Of a stretch of DNA of 64,000 nt, positions 18,624-27,660 are shown in pieces. This DNA comes from Microbulbifer okhotskensis (GTDB lineage: Bacteria; Pseudomonadota; Gammaproteobacteria; Pseudomonadales; Cellvibrionaceae): assembly GCF_023895975.1 (NCBI RefSeq), contig NZ_JALBWM010000008.1:21288-85287 (forward strand), read 5' to 3'. A program made the translations under genes and the position numbers. Each line of letters opens with the position of its first letter. Position 1 is the first letter of the stretch. Under the pieces are notes generated by a model that saw only the letters and a list, made by a program, of their open reading frames with translations, had not been told where the DNA came from and did not search any database.

Positions 18624-19976
18624 TTAAATGGCCAGTTGCTTCTCACGCTCCATTTCACCCTCAACAAAAGCAATCCATTGACGAGCGAACTTCTCCGAAC
18701 GTTCATCCTTCCGTGCGATCTTGAGGCTCTTCAGCGCAGCGTCATATCGCTTAAGGTTCGCGTTAGCCATTCCCAATACGATATGCAGGGTGTCCACGCG
18801 CTTAATTCCGCGTTTGGCCAGCGCTTTCTTACCCATAGAAATAGCATTTTCGTTCTGGTCCAGATCCAGATAAATACCCGCCAAACGGGAATAGATTTCC
18901 CCTTTATCAGAAAGCCTGGCCGCTGCTTCCAGCTGGGGAATAGCCTTCTGCAGCTCTTGGGCCATCTGGTATGCCTGAGCCAGAGTTTCCAGGTTCTTGG
19001 CCGTTCGCGGGATTTTATTCTCTTTGAGACCCTTGGCGATAACCTTGGCCCCTTTATAAGGCATTTCATGCCCCATAAAGAGGTAGCCCATATTCAGCAG
19101 ATCTTTATCCTTTTCCAAAGCGCCGGTAAGGTAAGCTGCTTCCATCATATGCAGCTGATCCTTATCGCGCTTTAGCTCACCGTACATCGCCGCCAAAGTC
19201 TTGTAATACACCGGTTTAGGATAGTACTGCACCAATTTTTCCAGGACACCCGCTACCTTTTTATAGTCAGTGCGCTCGAAATAGACATACTGCTGCAGGC
19301 CATACCAGCCTTCTTTAGGAGTCTTGCCCTCTTTCTCATACATGGATACCGCTATATTGATATCCGCGAGCGCTTTATCCTGATTGCCAATCTGGTTATA
19401 AGCCTGGGCCCGTAGCGCATAGGAGTCCGCCGTAATGCGATTAGAAACCTTAAACCACTTATTCAGGTAATTGACGGCCTGCCTGTAATCCTCGGTGACA
19501 AAATACAGCTGGGCAAGTGTAAACAAAGTGCCCACTTCTAAAGCCACTGGCAGGTTTTTTTCTCCCTGGTCCAGCACTTTTTTGAAGTAGGGAATAGCTT
19601 GCTTGTATCGCTCAGTACTGTAGTAAACCACCCCGAAGAAGTTATACATCTGGGCCACTTCATAGCCGTTGTATCGCTTCTTGCTGGCATCCATATCTTT
19701 CAGCGCGGCAAGGGCACCCGGCCAGTCCTCTGCATCGGCCGCTTCCTGAGCTTTTTCAAGCTTCTTGTACGCGGCTTCACGCATTGCGGGTACTTTGCGG
19801 GTCTTTTGCTTGCTGGGTTTTTTTTGTTCCTGCGCCTGTGCTGAGGCAAAAACTGCGGAAACCCCTGCAGCTTCCAACACGGTAACGCTGACCGCCGGCG
19901 CCAGAACCAAGGGTAGCGCCACTGACGTGCGCAGAGCGAACTTGGACAAACCTTTAGTGATGGTCGTCAACTTCAT
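18624..19976 (-). CDS. Tetratricopeptide repeat protein of the TonB2 locus
   Basis: 450 residues with a signal-peptide-like N-terminus (hydrophobic stretch about 15-40 ending ASAQAQ) and TPR repeats throughout, for example YEVAQMYNFFGVVYYS, ALRAQAYNQIGNQDKALAD and LAGIYLDLDQNENAI. Vibrio TonB2 loci carry an equivalent TPR gene after tonB2, and this class is required for some TonB2-dependent uptake. The long frame starts at 20054, but GGGGAAG five bases before ATG 19976 sets the start. It is last in the six-gene operon and lies 13 bases after tonB. Confidence 0.85.
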   Translation of the reverse strand: MKLTTITKGLSKFALRTSVALPLVLAPAVSVTVLEAAGVSAVFASAQAQEQKKPSKQKTRKVPAMREAAYKKLEKAQEAADAEDWPGALAALKDMDASKKRYNGYEVAQMYNFFGVVYYSTERYKQAIPYFKKVLDQGEKNLPVALEVGTLFTLAQLYFVTEDYRQAVNYLNKWFKVSNRITADSYALRAQAYNQIGNQDKALADINIAVSMYEKEGKTPKEGWYGLQQYVYFERTDYKKVAGVLEKLVQYYPKPVYYKTLAAMYGELKRDKDQLHMMEAAYLTGALEKDKDLLNMGYLFMGHEMPYKGAKVIAKGLKENKIPRTAKNLETLAQAYQMAQELQKAIPQLEAAARLSDKGEIYSRLAGIYLDLDQNENAISMGKKALAKRGIKRVDTLHIVLGMANANLKRYDAALKSLKIARKDERSEKFARQWIAFVEGEMEREKQLAI

Positions 19977-19989
19977 AGTGCTTCCCCTT

Positions 19990-20607
19990 TTAGTCCTTAG
20001 CCATGTTAAAGCTGATCTTAGTCCTAACATTAGGAACTTCAGTCGGCTTGCCATCGACTACCCGCGGCTTGTACTTATATTTCAATGCGGACTTCAAAGC
20101 AGCCCGGTTGAAAACCGTTGTGGGTTTGCCGTTCAGTGTAAAGGCCTCGATCACGATCGGGTCACGTACAGAACCATTAGTAGTCACTGTGTACTCAACG
20201 ATTACATAACCTTCCATACCGCGCTGCAGAGCACGACGGGGATATTGTGGCTGTACTTTTACGATCGGCAGGTAGTCACCTTCACCAAAGCTGAAACCAG
20301 ACAACTTAACGCCGCCCCCTGCTTTAGGTGCAGAGATATTGATTCCACCATCAATAACCTGCTCCTCGAAATCAGGCTCCGGCATATCCGGTGGCGGGAC
20401 TTCCGGGTCTTCTGGTTTTACCGGCTTGGCCGTGTTGAACTGTGTTTCGATCGACTGGTCAGGCATCACCACATCGGCAACTTTGAACTGCTCCGTTTCC
20501 TCTGGAGCACCCATGTTCGCCGCAATCAGCTGATGCATGGTGAAGATGAGGCCAAAAGTCGTGGCTACCGCCAACGTACCCGCCCCTAGAAGTCTTACCG
20601 GATTCAT
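19990..20607 (-). CDS. tonB2: Energy transducer TonB (TonB2 type)
   Basis: 205 residues. One N-terminal membrane span (LLGAGTLAVATTFGLIFTMHQ), an acidic/proline linker with KPEDPEVPPPDMPEPDFEE, and the C-terminal TonB domain PQYPRRALQRGMEGYVIVEY ... ALKYKYKPRVVDGKP. The short linker is typical of TonB2 rather than E. coli TonB1. It sits between exbD and the TPR gene with gaps of 5 and 13 bases, so the operon supplies a full energising complex. Confidence 0.92.
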   Translation of the reverse strand: MNPVRLLGAGTLAVATTFGLIFTMHQLIAANMGAPEETEQFKVADVVMPDQSIETQFNTAKPVKPEDPEVPPPDMPEPDFEEQVIDGGINISAPKAGGGVKLSGFSFGEGDYLPIVKVQPQYPRRALQRGMEGYVIVEYTVTTNGSVRDPIVIEAFTLNGKPTTVFNRAALKSALKYKYKPRVVDGKPTEVPNVRTKISFNMAKD

Positions 20608-20612
20608 AGCTG

Positions 20613-21014
20613 TTAACTCTTCTCTGTAGCGACAGAAACTTTCGTGATACCAATCTTCCTGGCCGCATCCGCGATCAGGGCGATTTTCTCAATACTCGAT
20701 CCTTTATCGGTCTGAATTACCAACCACCCTTTCGGGTTTTCCGAGTAGAGACGCTCCAGGACAATTCGTACCTGACGCTCGTCAACCTTCTCTTTGGCAA
20801 TCCAGATTTCGTCACTGTCGTTGATTGCTACCAGAATAGAGGCGGCTTTGAGTTCAGCGGTTGTCGCTTCCGGCTTCTCAATATCAGCACCCGGCTCCTT
20901 GATAAAGGTCGCGGTGACAATAAAGAAGATCAGCATGATAAACACCACGTCCAACATCGGCGTGAGGTCAATTGCGCCGGCTTCTTCTTCTGCCGTCTTT
21001 TTTCTTTTGCTCAT
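20613..21014 (-). CDS. exbD: Biopolymer transport protein ExbD
   Basis: 133 residues: cytoplasmic N-terminus, a single membrane helix containing the proton-path aspartate in DLTPMLDVVFIMLIFFIVTA, and a periplasmic domain ending TKVSVATEKS. ExbD works with ExbB to power TonB. It follows exbB after a 112-base gap that holds a strong hairpin, and precedes tonB by 5 bases. Confidence 0.93.
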   Translation of the reverse strand: MSKRKKTAEEEAGAIDLTPMLDVVFIMLIFFIVTATFIKEPGADIEKPEATTAELKAASILVAINDSDEIWIAKEKVDERQVRIVLERLYSENPKGWLVIQTDKGSSIEKIALIADAARKIGITKVSVATEKS

Positions 21015-21041
21015 AGCAACTCTCTTAGCGAACTTTTCCAG

Positions 21042-21062
21042 CGGGGGCCCAGAGAGCCCCCG
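21042..21062. repeat. Intercistronic hairpin between exbB and exbD
   Basis: CGGGGGC at 21042-21048 pairs perfectly with GCCCCCG at 21056-21062 around a seven-base loop. No U tract follows on the minus strand, so it is more likely an mRNA processing or stability element than a terminator. Confidence 0.6.
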
Positions 21063-21126
21063 GCAAAAGTATCTGGCTTGGCTAAACCTTCATAACGAAT
21101 AGGCTGACCTACTCGCTTATGTGTGC

Positions 21127-21654
21127 TCAGTGATCCATCGTCAGATGATCTTCCAAAAGCTGGGTTTCACGCTCAGCCTTGCGGGCGAGGTAGGTGTTGG
21201 CAAATACACCAGACAGCGCGGCAACCATACCCGCCATTGTCGGGATAGTCGCCATGGATACACCACTGGCCATCTGCTTGGCATCACCGCCACCTGTAAT
21301 CGCGAGGACATCGAACACGTTGATCATGCCCCAAACCGTGCCCAGCAACCCAAACAAAGGGGCCAGGGCTACACAAGCTTGGATCATGTCCATATTGTCC
21401 TGAATTTTCTCGGATACCCGGGAAATCATTGCATAACGAATCTGGTGTGAAGACCAGGATTTGCGCTCACCGCGCCCCTCCCATTGATCGACCGCACCTT
21501 GAACGTCACTCTTTAACGCTTTGTTAAAGTAGAAAACACGTTCAAAAATCAGCGTCCACATAAAGAAGGTCAGGCCGGCGATCAGGAACAGTACTGGCCC
21601 GCCCGACGCCATAAAGGCGTTGACGGCGGCCCATGCGTCATTTAATGCGTGCAT
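21127..21654 (-). CDS. exbB: MotA/TolQ/ExbB proton channel protein (ExbB2 type)
   Basis: 175 residues with three membrane spans. The N-terminal helix is GGPVLFLIAGLTFFMWTLIF; the conserved pore region is CVALAPLFGLLGTVWGMINVF and SMATIPTMAGMVAALSGVFAN. The short length fits ExbB2 of TtpC-type systems. It forms the proton channel with ExbD. It starts 14 bases after the larger ExbB-like gene. Confidence 0.93.
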   Translation of the reverse strand: MHALNDAWAAVNAFMASGGPVLFLIAGLTFFMWTLIFERVFYFNKALKSDVQGAVDQWEGRGERKSWSSHQIRYAMISRVSEKIQDNMDMIQACVALAPLFGLLGTVWGMINVFDVLAITGGGDAKQMASGVSMATIPTMAGMVAALSGVFANTYLARKAERETQLLEDHLTMDH

Positions 21655-21668
21655 GTTGCCGCCTCCTC

Positions 21669-23039
21669 TTATTTACGCTCGGCGTTTTCTGCCACGATAC
21701 CGGCACTCTGCTCTTCCAGAATGTGCAAGACACGCTTGGCGCGACCGTTTACGACGGTGTGCATCAGCACTGTGGGGATAGCCACTACCAGACCCAGAAC
21801 GGTGGTGATCAGGGCAGAGGAAATACCACCCGCCATTGCTTTAGGATCACCGGCACCGAAGATAGTGATCGCCTGGAAGGTGATGATCATACCGGTAACG
21901 GTACCCAGCAGACCCAGCAACGGCGCTACCATAGCGATAATCTTCAGCAGATTGAGGCCGGACTCTACCGCCGGACGCTCTTTCAACACGGCTTCTTCCA
22001 TCTTCAGCTCGAGGGTTTCGCCGTCAACACCTTTGTTCTCTTCCGCAACCGCCAGTACACGACCCAGGGGGTTGTTGGTGTTCGGGGTGGAGGAACGCAG
22101 CTGAGCACTTACCTTGGCGCTAACGCCGGTCAACACGATCAGGCGGAAGATGGCCAGCAGCATGGCGAACACGCCAACCGCAGAGATAATGTAGCCAACG
22201 ATGCCACCCTGATGCCAGCGCTCGACGATGTCCGGGCTATTGATCATGGCTTTCAGGTAAGAACCCCCGGTAGGACCAGTGGGGTCAACACCGAAGGCGC
22301 TGAAACCGGTGGTGGAAGCCTGCAAAGTCTCAGCCATGCCCTGGAATTTGCCATCCGGCTGGCGGATCAACTCGGCCATTTTGTAGGCTTTGTTCATTTC
22401 CAGGTATTTACCGTTGGAGACCAGATTGAAGTTACCAACACGAACCACTTCCTGCTCACCCTGCTCGCCATTCGGCTTGATCACAGTAGCGTTGAACTTG
22501 ACAACTTTGCCAGATTCCAGAGTTTCACGCTGAATCTCAAACCACAGGCGCTCAATTTCCGGGATAGTCGGCAATTGGGTAGCACTGTTCATCTTGGCCA
22601 GCAGGCCATCGAGAAATTCAGCGCGATTGGGGTACTGGGCAGAAACCAGGGAGGAACCAATATTGGCACGCAGGTCTGCAGCAGTAGAGGACATATGGCC
22701 GAACAGCTCTTTCAGGGAGCCCATGCGCTCGTCCAGTTGCTGACGCTTCTGATCTACGGCAACTTCCTGCTCCTGGTAGGTTTTTTCCAGTTGTGCAGAA
22801 CGCTTTTCTTCAGCGGTGCGAGTGTCTTCGGCCTTTTTCAGCAGGGACTGTTGGTTCGACTTCTGGCGACGAAAATCATTTTCCCGCTGTCTATGCTCTT
22901 TGGACTCAGCAACCTTGGATTGCTGAACCATTTTCAGAAGGTCGTCCAGAGAAGAGGCCTTCTCCTGTGCAACAGTGGAGAAGCTGATAAAACCAGCCGC
23001 TGCTGCTACTAAAATACGCTTGGCGATAGAGGTTTTCAT
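21669..23039 (-). CDS. ttpC: TtpC-like MotA/TolQ/ExbB family protein with periplasmic coiled coil
   Basis: 456 residues. A signal peptide (KRILVAAAAGFISFSTVAQ) is followed by a charged coiled-coil region (about 30-115, rich in Gln, Lys and Glu), a periplasmic domain, and a C-terminal ExbB module with three spans including MVAPLLGLLGTVTGMIITF and ALITTVLGLVVAIPTVLMH. This layout is that of Vibrio TtpC, the fourth member of the TonB2 complex. The gene symbol is given by family and position. Its ATG overlaps the stop of the DUF3450 gene by four bases. Confidence 0.9.
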   Translation of the reverse strand: MKTSIAKRILVAAAAGFISFSTVAQEKASSLDDLLKMVQQSKVAESKEHRQRENDFRRQKSNQQSLLKKAEDTRTAEEKRSAQLEKTYQEQEVAVDQKRQQLDERMGSLKELFGHMSSTAADLRANIGSSLVSAQYPNRAEFLDGLLAKMNSATQLPTIPEIERLWFEIQRETLESGKVVKFNATVIKPNGEQGEQEVVRVGNFNLVSNGKYLEMNKAYKMAELIRQPDGKFQGMAETLQASTTGFSAFGVDPTGPTGGSYLKAMINSPDIVERWHQGGIVGYIISAVGVFAMLLAIFRLIVLTGVSAKVSAQLRSSTPNTNNPLGRVLAVAEENKGVDGETLELKMEEAVLKERPAVESGLNLLKIIAMVAPLLGLLGTVTGMIITFQAITIFGAGDPKAMAGGISSALITTVLGLVVAIPTVLMHTVVNGRAKRVLHILEEQSAGIVAENAERK

Positions 23040-23818
23040 TGCGCAGCCTCCGGAGCCGGAATCGGCATGGTCATGATGTCAATAGTGGCCTGTTTCTTGG
23101 CGATTTTCAGACCACTCATGAGGGCGCGGCGGTATTCGCCAGCATCAATCTCAACCCACATTTTTTGAGTTTTATCGTAGGCCAGAGAGATTTCAGCATC
23201 GGTAGTTTGAGCCAGCAGAGCGATACGGCCGATTTGCAGCACGTTTACTTCTCGATCCTGACCGTTCACTTCAAGGGAGTCGCCATAAGTGTCAATCTTA
23301 CGCGCGTACTCAGATTCGAAGTTGTACAGTTCCAATACCTGGCGGAATTTTTCCGCGACGCTAACATCGGAGCGGTCCATGGTGTTCTTAACACCTTCGA
23401 GGTTAGCTCTGCGCTCGTCGAGCTTGAACGGTGCGTCCAACTCGATGAACTGCTCCAAGCCGTCCAGCATACGCAGGATCAGCGGCTGGATCTGACGCTC
23501 AATCACGGTGACGTTAGCAATGGACTCGTCCAGCTCATTGATTACTTCGAGCTGGTTGGCCAGCTGCTTATCCAGCTGACGGTTGTATACGCGCAGACCA
23601 TCGATTTCTTTATTAACCACCTTGAAGTCCTGCAGCAGGCTGCTGGTTTCGTCGGCAATCTTGTCGATGCGCTTTTGCGATGCCTGGGCCGCAGTGGTTT
23701 TCTGCTGGCCAACGGCGAGTACGTTATCGAGAGTATCCGCAGTGGCTACGCTACCGTAGAGCGCGCCGGCAGAAAGCGCAGTGGTCAGCGCCACAGCCAT
23801 GAATCGCTTGGTTTTCAT
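23036..23818 (-). CDS. DUF3450 periplasmic coiled-coil protein
   Basis: 260 residues: cleavable signal sequence (about 1-28, ending SVATAD), then a long coiled coil (residues about 30-110: TSSLLQDFKVVNKEIDGL, RQLDKQLANQLEVINELDE) and a compact C-terminal part with QKMWVEIDAGEYRRALMSG. DUF3450 genes head TonB2/TtpC operons in many marine gammaproteobacteria; function unproven. A TTG at 23839 extends the frame, but ATG 23818 with GGGGGG four bases before it and the signal peptide beginning there is preferred. Confidence 0.9.
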   Translation of the reverse strand: MKTKRFMAVALTTALSAGALYGSVATADTLDNVLAVGQQKTTAAQASQKRIDKIADETSSLLQDFKVVNKEIDGLRVYNRQLDKQLANQLEVINELDESIANVTVIERQIQPLILRMLDGLEQFIELDAPFKLDERRANLEGVKNTMDRSDVSVAEKFRQVLELYNFESEYARKIDTYGDSLEVNGQDREVNVLQIGRIALLAQTTDAEISLAYDKTQKMWVEIDAGEYRRALMSGLKIAKKQATIDIMTMPIPAPEAAQ

Positions 23819-24067
23819 TAGACCCCCCAGTGGGTTCAATATTTCACAACATGGTCGCGATGAGTTAGCTGCCGCAACACCTGTCCTTTTGTTTTAAAAA
23901 CATTGGTTAGAAGACAGCTAAGAGCCGCACATTGTAAACAGCCGATTTGATTATTCAAATGCCGATTGTCAGCATCGACCCGCTTGGGTAGCAAGGTAAC
24001 AGTCGGGTAACAACCTCGGGTTACTTGCACACATTCGCGGCGACGTTCCTTGTGTAAGCTGACGGAG

Positions 24068-24097
24068 AATTTAACAGATTGATCAACTTTTAATCAA
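24068..24097 (-). promoter_or_regulatory. Candidate promoter of the TonB2 operon
   Basis: Minus strand: TTGATT (24097-24092), 18-base spacer, TAAATT (24073-24068), about 250 bases ahead of the DUF3450 start. The area is AT-rich next to the folA stop. No Fur-type palindrome was recognised. Assigned by eye only. Confidence 0.3.
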
Positions 24098-24104
24098 ATT
24101 GTTT

Positions 24105-24614
24105 TTATTTGAATCTGTCGTATTGGACTAATGAGTAGTTGTACTCATTCCTGTCCGAGGCAGGGTAACACTCTCGTACCGACTCGACCCATGAGTCATC
24201 GATATTGGGGAAGAAGGCATCCCCCTCAACCTCGGTATCGACTTCGGTCACGTACAACCGAGCTGCGAGAGGTAGGGCCTGGCGGTAAATTTGCGCCCCA
24301 CCAATGACCATGATCTCACTGGCCCCGCTATCCGCCGCACGCTTTTGCGCCAGACGCAGCGCCGCATCCAAAGACTGAACCACCTCGACACCACCCGCGC
24401 TCCAGCCTGGGTTGCGGGTAATCACAATATTTAGCCGCCCAGGTAAGGGGCGACCTATCGACTCGAAAGTCTTCCTTCCCATCACCACAGGCTTTGCCAG
24501 GGTGGTGCGCTTAAAAAATTGCAAATCACCCGAGATACGCCAAGGCAGCTCGTTGTCCTTGCCAATAGCCCCATTGCGGGCCACTGCCGCGATTAGCGCA
24601 ATAGAAATACTCAT
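24105..24614 (-). CDS. folA: Dihydrofolate reductase
   Basis: 169 residues; reduces dihydrofolate to tetrahydrofolate with NADPH. Motifs: N-terminal ISIALIAAVARNGAIGKDN, LPWRISGDLQFFK with the substrate Asp, VVMGRKTFESIGRPLPGR for NADPH binding, IMVIGGAQIYRQALP, and LYVTEVDTEVEGDAFFP. It begins nine bases after thyA, an order that recycles the dihydrofolate thymidylate synthase makes. Confidence 0.97.
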   Translation of the reverse strand: MSISIALIAAVARNGAIGKDNELPWRISGDLQFFKRTTLAKPVVMGRKTFESIGRPLPGRLNIVITRNPGWSAGGVEVVQSLDAALRLAQKRAADSGASEIMVIGGAQIYRQALPLAARLYVTEVDTEVEGDAFFPNIDDSWVESVRECYPASDRNEYNYSLVQYDRFK

Positions 24615-24623
24615 CGCCGCCCC

Positions 24624-25457
24624 TTAAACCGCTACCGGTGCTGGAATATGTGGGTAAGCCTCATAACCTTGCAACTCAAAATCCTCCAAGCGGAATGAGA
24701 AAAGGTCCTTTACCTCAGCGTTTATATGTATTTTGGGTAGGGGCAAAGGTTCTCGCTGCAGTTGCAATTCCACCTGCTCCAAGTGATTGGAGTAGAGGTG
24801 AGCGTCACCAAAGGTGTGAATAAAGTCACCGGGCTGCAGGCCACAGACCTGCGCCAGCATAAGCGTCAGCAAGCTATAGGAGGCGATATTGAAGGGTACC
24901 CCAAGGAAGATATCGGCACTGCGCTGATACAACTGGCAGGACAGCTTGCCGTCTGCCACATAAAACTGGAATAGAGCGTGGCAGGGGGCGAGCGCCATAC
25001 GCCCCTCTCGGGCGTTGTCTGCCGGAGAAACCCCTTCGTCCGGCAGGTCCGCCGGGTTCCAGGCGCTGACGATTAAGCGGCGGGAGTCCGGACGGGTCTT
25101 TAGCTGGTGTACCAACTGCTCTATCTGATCAATCTGGCGGCCATCTGAAGTGGGCCAGGAGCGCCATTGATGACCATAGACAGGGCCTAGGTCACCCTCT
25201 TCTGTGGCCCACTCATCCCAAATTCGCACTCTGTTATCCTGCAGGTAACGAATATTGGTATCACCCTGTAAAAACCATAGGAGTTCGTGAATGATCGAGC
25301 GCAAATGGCACTTTTTCGTCGTAATAAGGGGAAACCCTTCTGCCAAATCAAAGCGCATTTGATAGCCAAATACGCTCAGGGTACCAGTGCCGGTACGGTC
25401 ATCTTTCACTGTGCCGTTATCGCGCACATGGCGCATTAGATCGAGATACTGCTTCAT
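24624..25457 (-). CDS. thyA: Thymidylate synthase
   Basis: 277 residues; methylates dUMP to dTMP using methylene-tetrahydrofolate. Recognisable are [19 protein letters not shown], the [14 protein letters not shown] region, the nucleophilic cysteine in [31 protein letters not shown] and [12 protein letters not shown]. It follows lgt after six bases and precedes folA, a conserved operon order. Confidence 0.97.
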   Translation of the reverse strand: MKQYLDLMRHVRDNGTVKDDRTGTGTLSVFGYQMRFDLAEGFPLITTKKCHLRSIIHELLWFLQGDTNIRYLQDNRVRIWDEWATEEGDLGPVYGHQWRSWPTSDGRQIDQIEQLVHQLKTRPDSRRLIVSAWNPADLPDEGVSPADNAREGRMALAPCHALFQFYVADGKLSCQLYQRSADIFLGVPFNIASYSLLTLMLAQVCGLQPGDFIHTFGDAHLYSNHLEQVELQLQREPLPLPKIHINAEVKDLFSFRLEDFELQGYEAYPHIPAPVAV

Positions 25458-25463
25458 CTATTG

Positions 25464-26318
25464 CTATGCTCCGCCTTTAACTCGGGAAGATCCTGCCTTT
25501 TTGCCTTTACCTTGATTGCCCCGCCCTTGCGGCAACGGCTGAGTTCGATAACTCCACACCAATAGTGCCATACCGGCGATAATCATTGGCAGACTTAATA
25601 GCTGTCCTCGGGTCATCCAGCCAAACAGGTCAAAACCTATATGCCCATCCGGCTCTCGGACGAACTCCACCAGGAACCGGAATACACCGTAGAACATCAC
25701 AAACATGCCACCTACGGCAAGGCGTGGCCGCGGCTTACTGGAAAACCACCAGAGCACCGCAAAAAGCACCAAGCCCTCCAGCAACGCCTGATATAACTGA
25801 GAGGGGTGCCGTATCAGCAGATCCGGGTCTCGTGGAAATACCATTCCCCAGGGAGCATCCGTTTCGCGCCCCCAAAGTTCCTGTCCGATAAAGTTTCCGA
25901 GGCGCCCCAATCCCAGACCGATGGGCACAAGCGGCGCAACAAAATCAATCAGAGCGGGAAAGGTAGTACCGATCTTACGGGCATAGAGTGCGGTTGCCAG
26001 CATCACCCCAATCAGTCCGCCGTGAAAGCTCATGCCTCCTTCCCACAACCGGATAAGTGACACCGGGTCTTCTAGTAATTGGGGGAAATTGTAAAAAAAC
26101 ATGTAGCCGAGGCGCCCGCCAATGACCACACCCATCGCACAGTAAAGAATCAAGTCCTCCACTTCCGATTTGATCACCGGGGACCAGGGTTTGGTACTGC
26201 GCCGCAACGCCAACCACCAGGCGGCGACAAAGCCAGCCAAGTACATCAGCCCATACCAGTGCACTTTTAAAGGGCCTATTGCAAAGGCCACGGGATCAAT
26301 TTCGGGGTAGGTCAGCAT
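25464..26318 (-). CDS. lgt: Prolipoprotein diacylglyceryl transferase
   Basis: 284 residues, seven membrane spans; moves diacylglycerol from phosphatidylglycerol to the lipobox cysteine of prolipoproteins. The Lgt signature GRLGNFIGQELWGRETDAPWG is present (quoted in part: GRLGNFIGQELWGR), with HWYGLMYLAGFV and EGGMSFHGGLIGV. The open frame goes 26 codons further upstream, but family proteins begin close to MLTYPEIDPVAFAIG, so ATG 26318 is used even though its Shine-Dalgarno is poor. The two lipoproteins in this window are likely substrates. Confidence 0.95.
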   Translation of the reverse strand: MLTYPEIDPVAFAIGPLKVHWYGLMYLAGFVAAWWLALRRSTKPWSPVIKSEVEDLILYCAMGVVIGGRLGYMFFYNFPQLLEDPVSLIRLWEGGMSFHGGLIGVMLATALYARKIGTTFPALIDFVAPLVPIGLGLGRLGNFIGQELWGRETDAPWGMVFPRDPDLLIRHPSQLYQALLEGLVLFAVLWWFSSKPRPRLAVGGMFVMFYGVFRFLVEFVREPDGHIGFDLFGWMTRGQLLSLPMIIAGMALLVWSYRTQPLPQGRGNQGKGKKAGSSRVKGGA

Positions 26319-26413
26319 GGAGGAAATCGAGATTGCCAATAAAGGGCGTATTATGGTCGTAAAGCACCTCCCTGTGAAAGGGCAGGTTTGCTCCAAACTA
26401 TGGAGAAATGGTC

Positions 26414-27229
26414 ATGTGCCTGCTGCTGTTCGCCTACCGCTGCCACCCCGACTACCCACTGCTATTGATTGCCAATCGCGACGAGTTTTACCGACGCCCA
26501 AGCGCTGCCGCAGCACCCTGGCCGGGAGAACGGTTGATCGCCGGCAGGGATCTGGAAGCTCTGGGCACCTGGGCCGGAATATCCCCTGGGCGGGCCGCCG
26601 CCGTCACCAATATCCGCGAGCCCGCTATGCCGGACCCCAGCGAAGCACTATCAAGAGGGGAAATTCCGCAACAATTCCTCAGCGGAAAGGATGATCCAGA
26701 AACATTTATCCAGAACTTGCAACCTCAACACTACCGAGGCTTTAACGCGCTCCTTTTTGATGTCCGCAGCGAACACGCCCTATTGTGCGCTGGTAATCGG
26801 CACACACCGTTTATTTTTCGACCCGGGGTTCACGGCATTTCCAACGGATCACCGGATGAACCCTGGCCGAAGGTAGAAAACGGTAAAACGGGTCTCGCCG
26901 AAATAGTGCCAAATGCCAACCAATGGGTCACCCGGGAGAATTTTGTCGAGCCCGCCATGGCTTTACTTAGGGATCGCTCACAGGCACCCGATAAGCAGCT
27001 TCCCGGTACGGGTATCCCCCTGGCCCTAGAACGTGCCCTATCCGCCATTTTCGTACAAATTGATACCGATGATAACTCAGCCAGCTCTCCTCTTGTCCAC
27101 AAGGGGGGCTATGGCACCCGTGCCAGTACTGTCATCACCGTTGATCGGAAAGGCGAATGCCAGCTATGGGAGCAAACCTATACAAACGGTATTGCGAGCG
27201 GGCCCATACTCTATTTCAGTACCCGGTAA
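26414..27229 (+). CDS. NRDE/TANGO2 family protein
   Basis: 271 residues with the family start MC (cysteine 2 is the presumed Ntn-type nucleophile), LLIANRDEFYRRPSAAA containing the NRDE motif, and GTWAGISPGRAAAVTNIRE. A predicted cytoplasmic protein; metazoan TANGO2 affects haem and lipid handling, the bacterial role is unknown. GGAG eight bases upstream and the required Met-Cys N-terminus favour ATG 26414 over 26408. Divergent from lgt with a 95-base promoter region between. Confidence 0.88.
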   Translation: MCLLLFAYRCHPDYPLLLIANRDEFYRRPSAAAAPWPGERLIAGRDLEALGTWAGISPGRAAAVTNIREPAMPDPSEALSRGEIPQQFLSGKDDPETFIQNLQPQHYRGFNALLFDVRSEHALLCAGNRHTPFIFRPGVHGISNGSPDEPWPKVENGKTGLAEIVPNANQWVTRENFVEPAMALLRDRSQAPDKQLPGTGIPLALERALSAIFVQIDTDDNSASSPLVHKGGYGTRASTVITVDRKGECQLWEQTYTNGIASGPILYFSTR

Positions 27230-27660
27230 TTGCACTTTCCGATTAACCATTAGGGGATCTATCGGAGAAATTGGCCATAACTTATCGTGCAAGCCACACC
27301 GCTCTAATCGGAAATATTCTTTTAAAACCCGCTGTCGACAGAAAATTCACCCCAAAAGCATGGCGCGATACTCACCATTCTCAATTCTTTACAATGGAAA
27401 GAATGAAACGCCAAGCAAATTCTGCATTTATTGCCATACTTACTTTCACAGACCGAGATTGGTTGACTTACGCGCAAGCGCAACGCCGTTTAAGGTCTCA
27501 ATAAGAAGGAAGTCGCGCGGGAAGCATGACACGTGCGAGTCATCAGTAACATCGCAGAGTATCTGGATGGGCTCGCCACAGGTTGGGAAGGTATTAACGA
27601 TCTGGCGCCCGGCATTTTCCACAATACCACACCGGGCCCCCGCAGAATCGCTGAGGTACC
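27230..27660. other. Intergenic region before the first L,D-transpeptidase
   Basis: 431 bases without a supported gene. A 77-codon plus frame (27271-27504) and a 109-codon minus frame (27490-27819) cross it, but neither has a recognisable motif or ribosome site. It should contain the promoter of the L,D-transpeptidase cluster. Confidence 0.45.

Noticed and set aside
21633..23012. 459-codon plus-strand frame
   Set aside because: It is the antisense shadow of the TtpC-like gene; composition (many Gln, His, Gly) is typical of a shadow.
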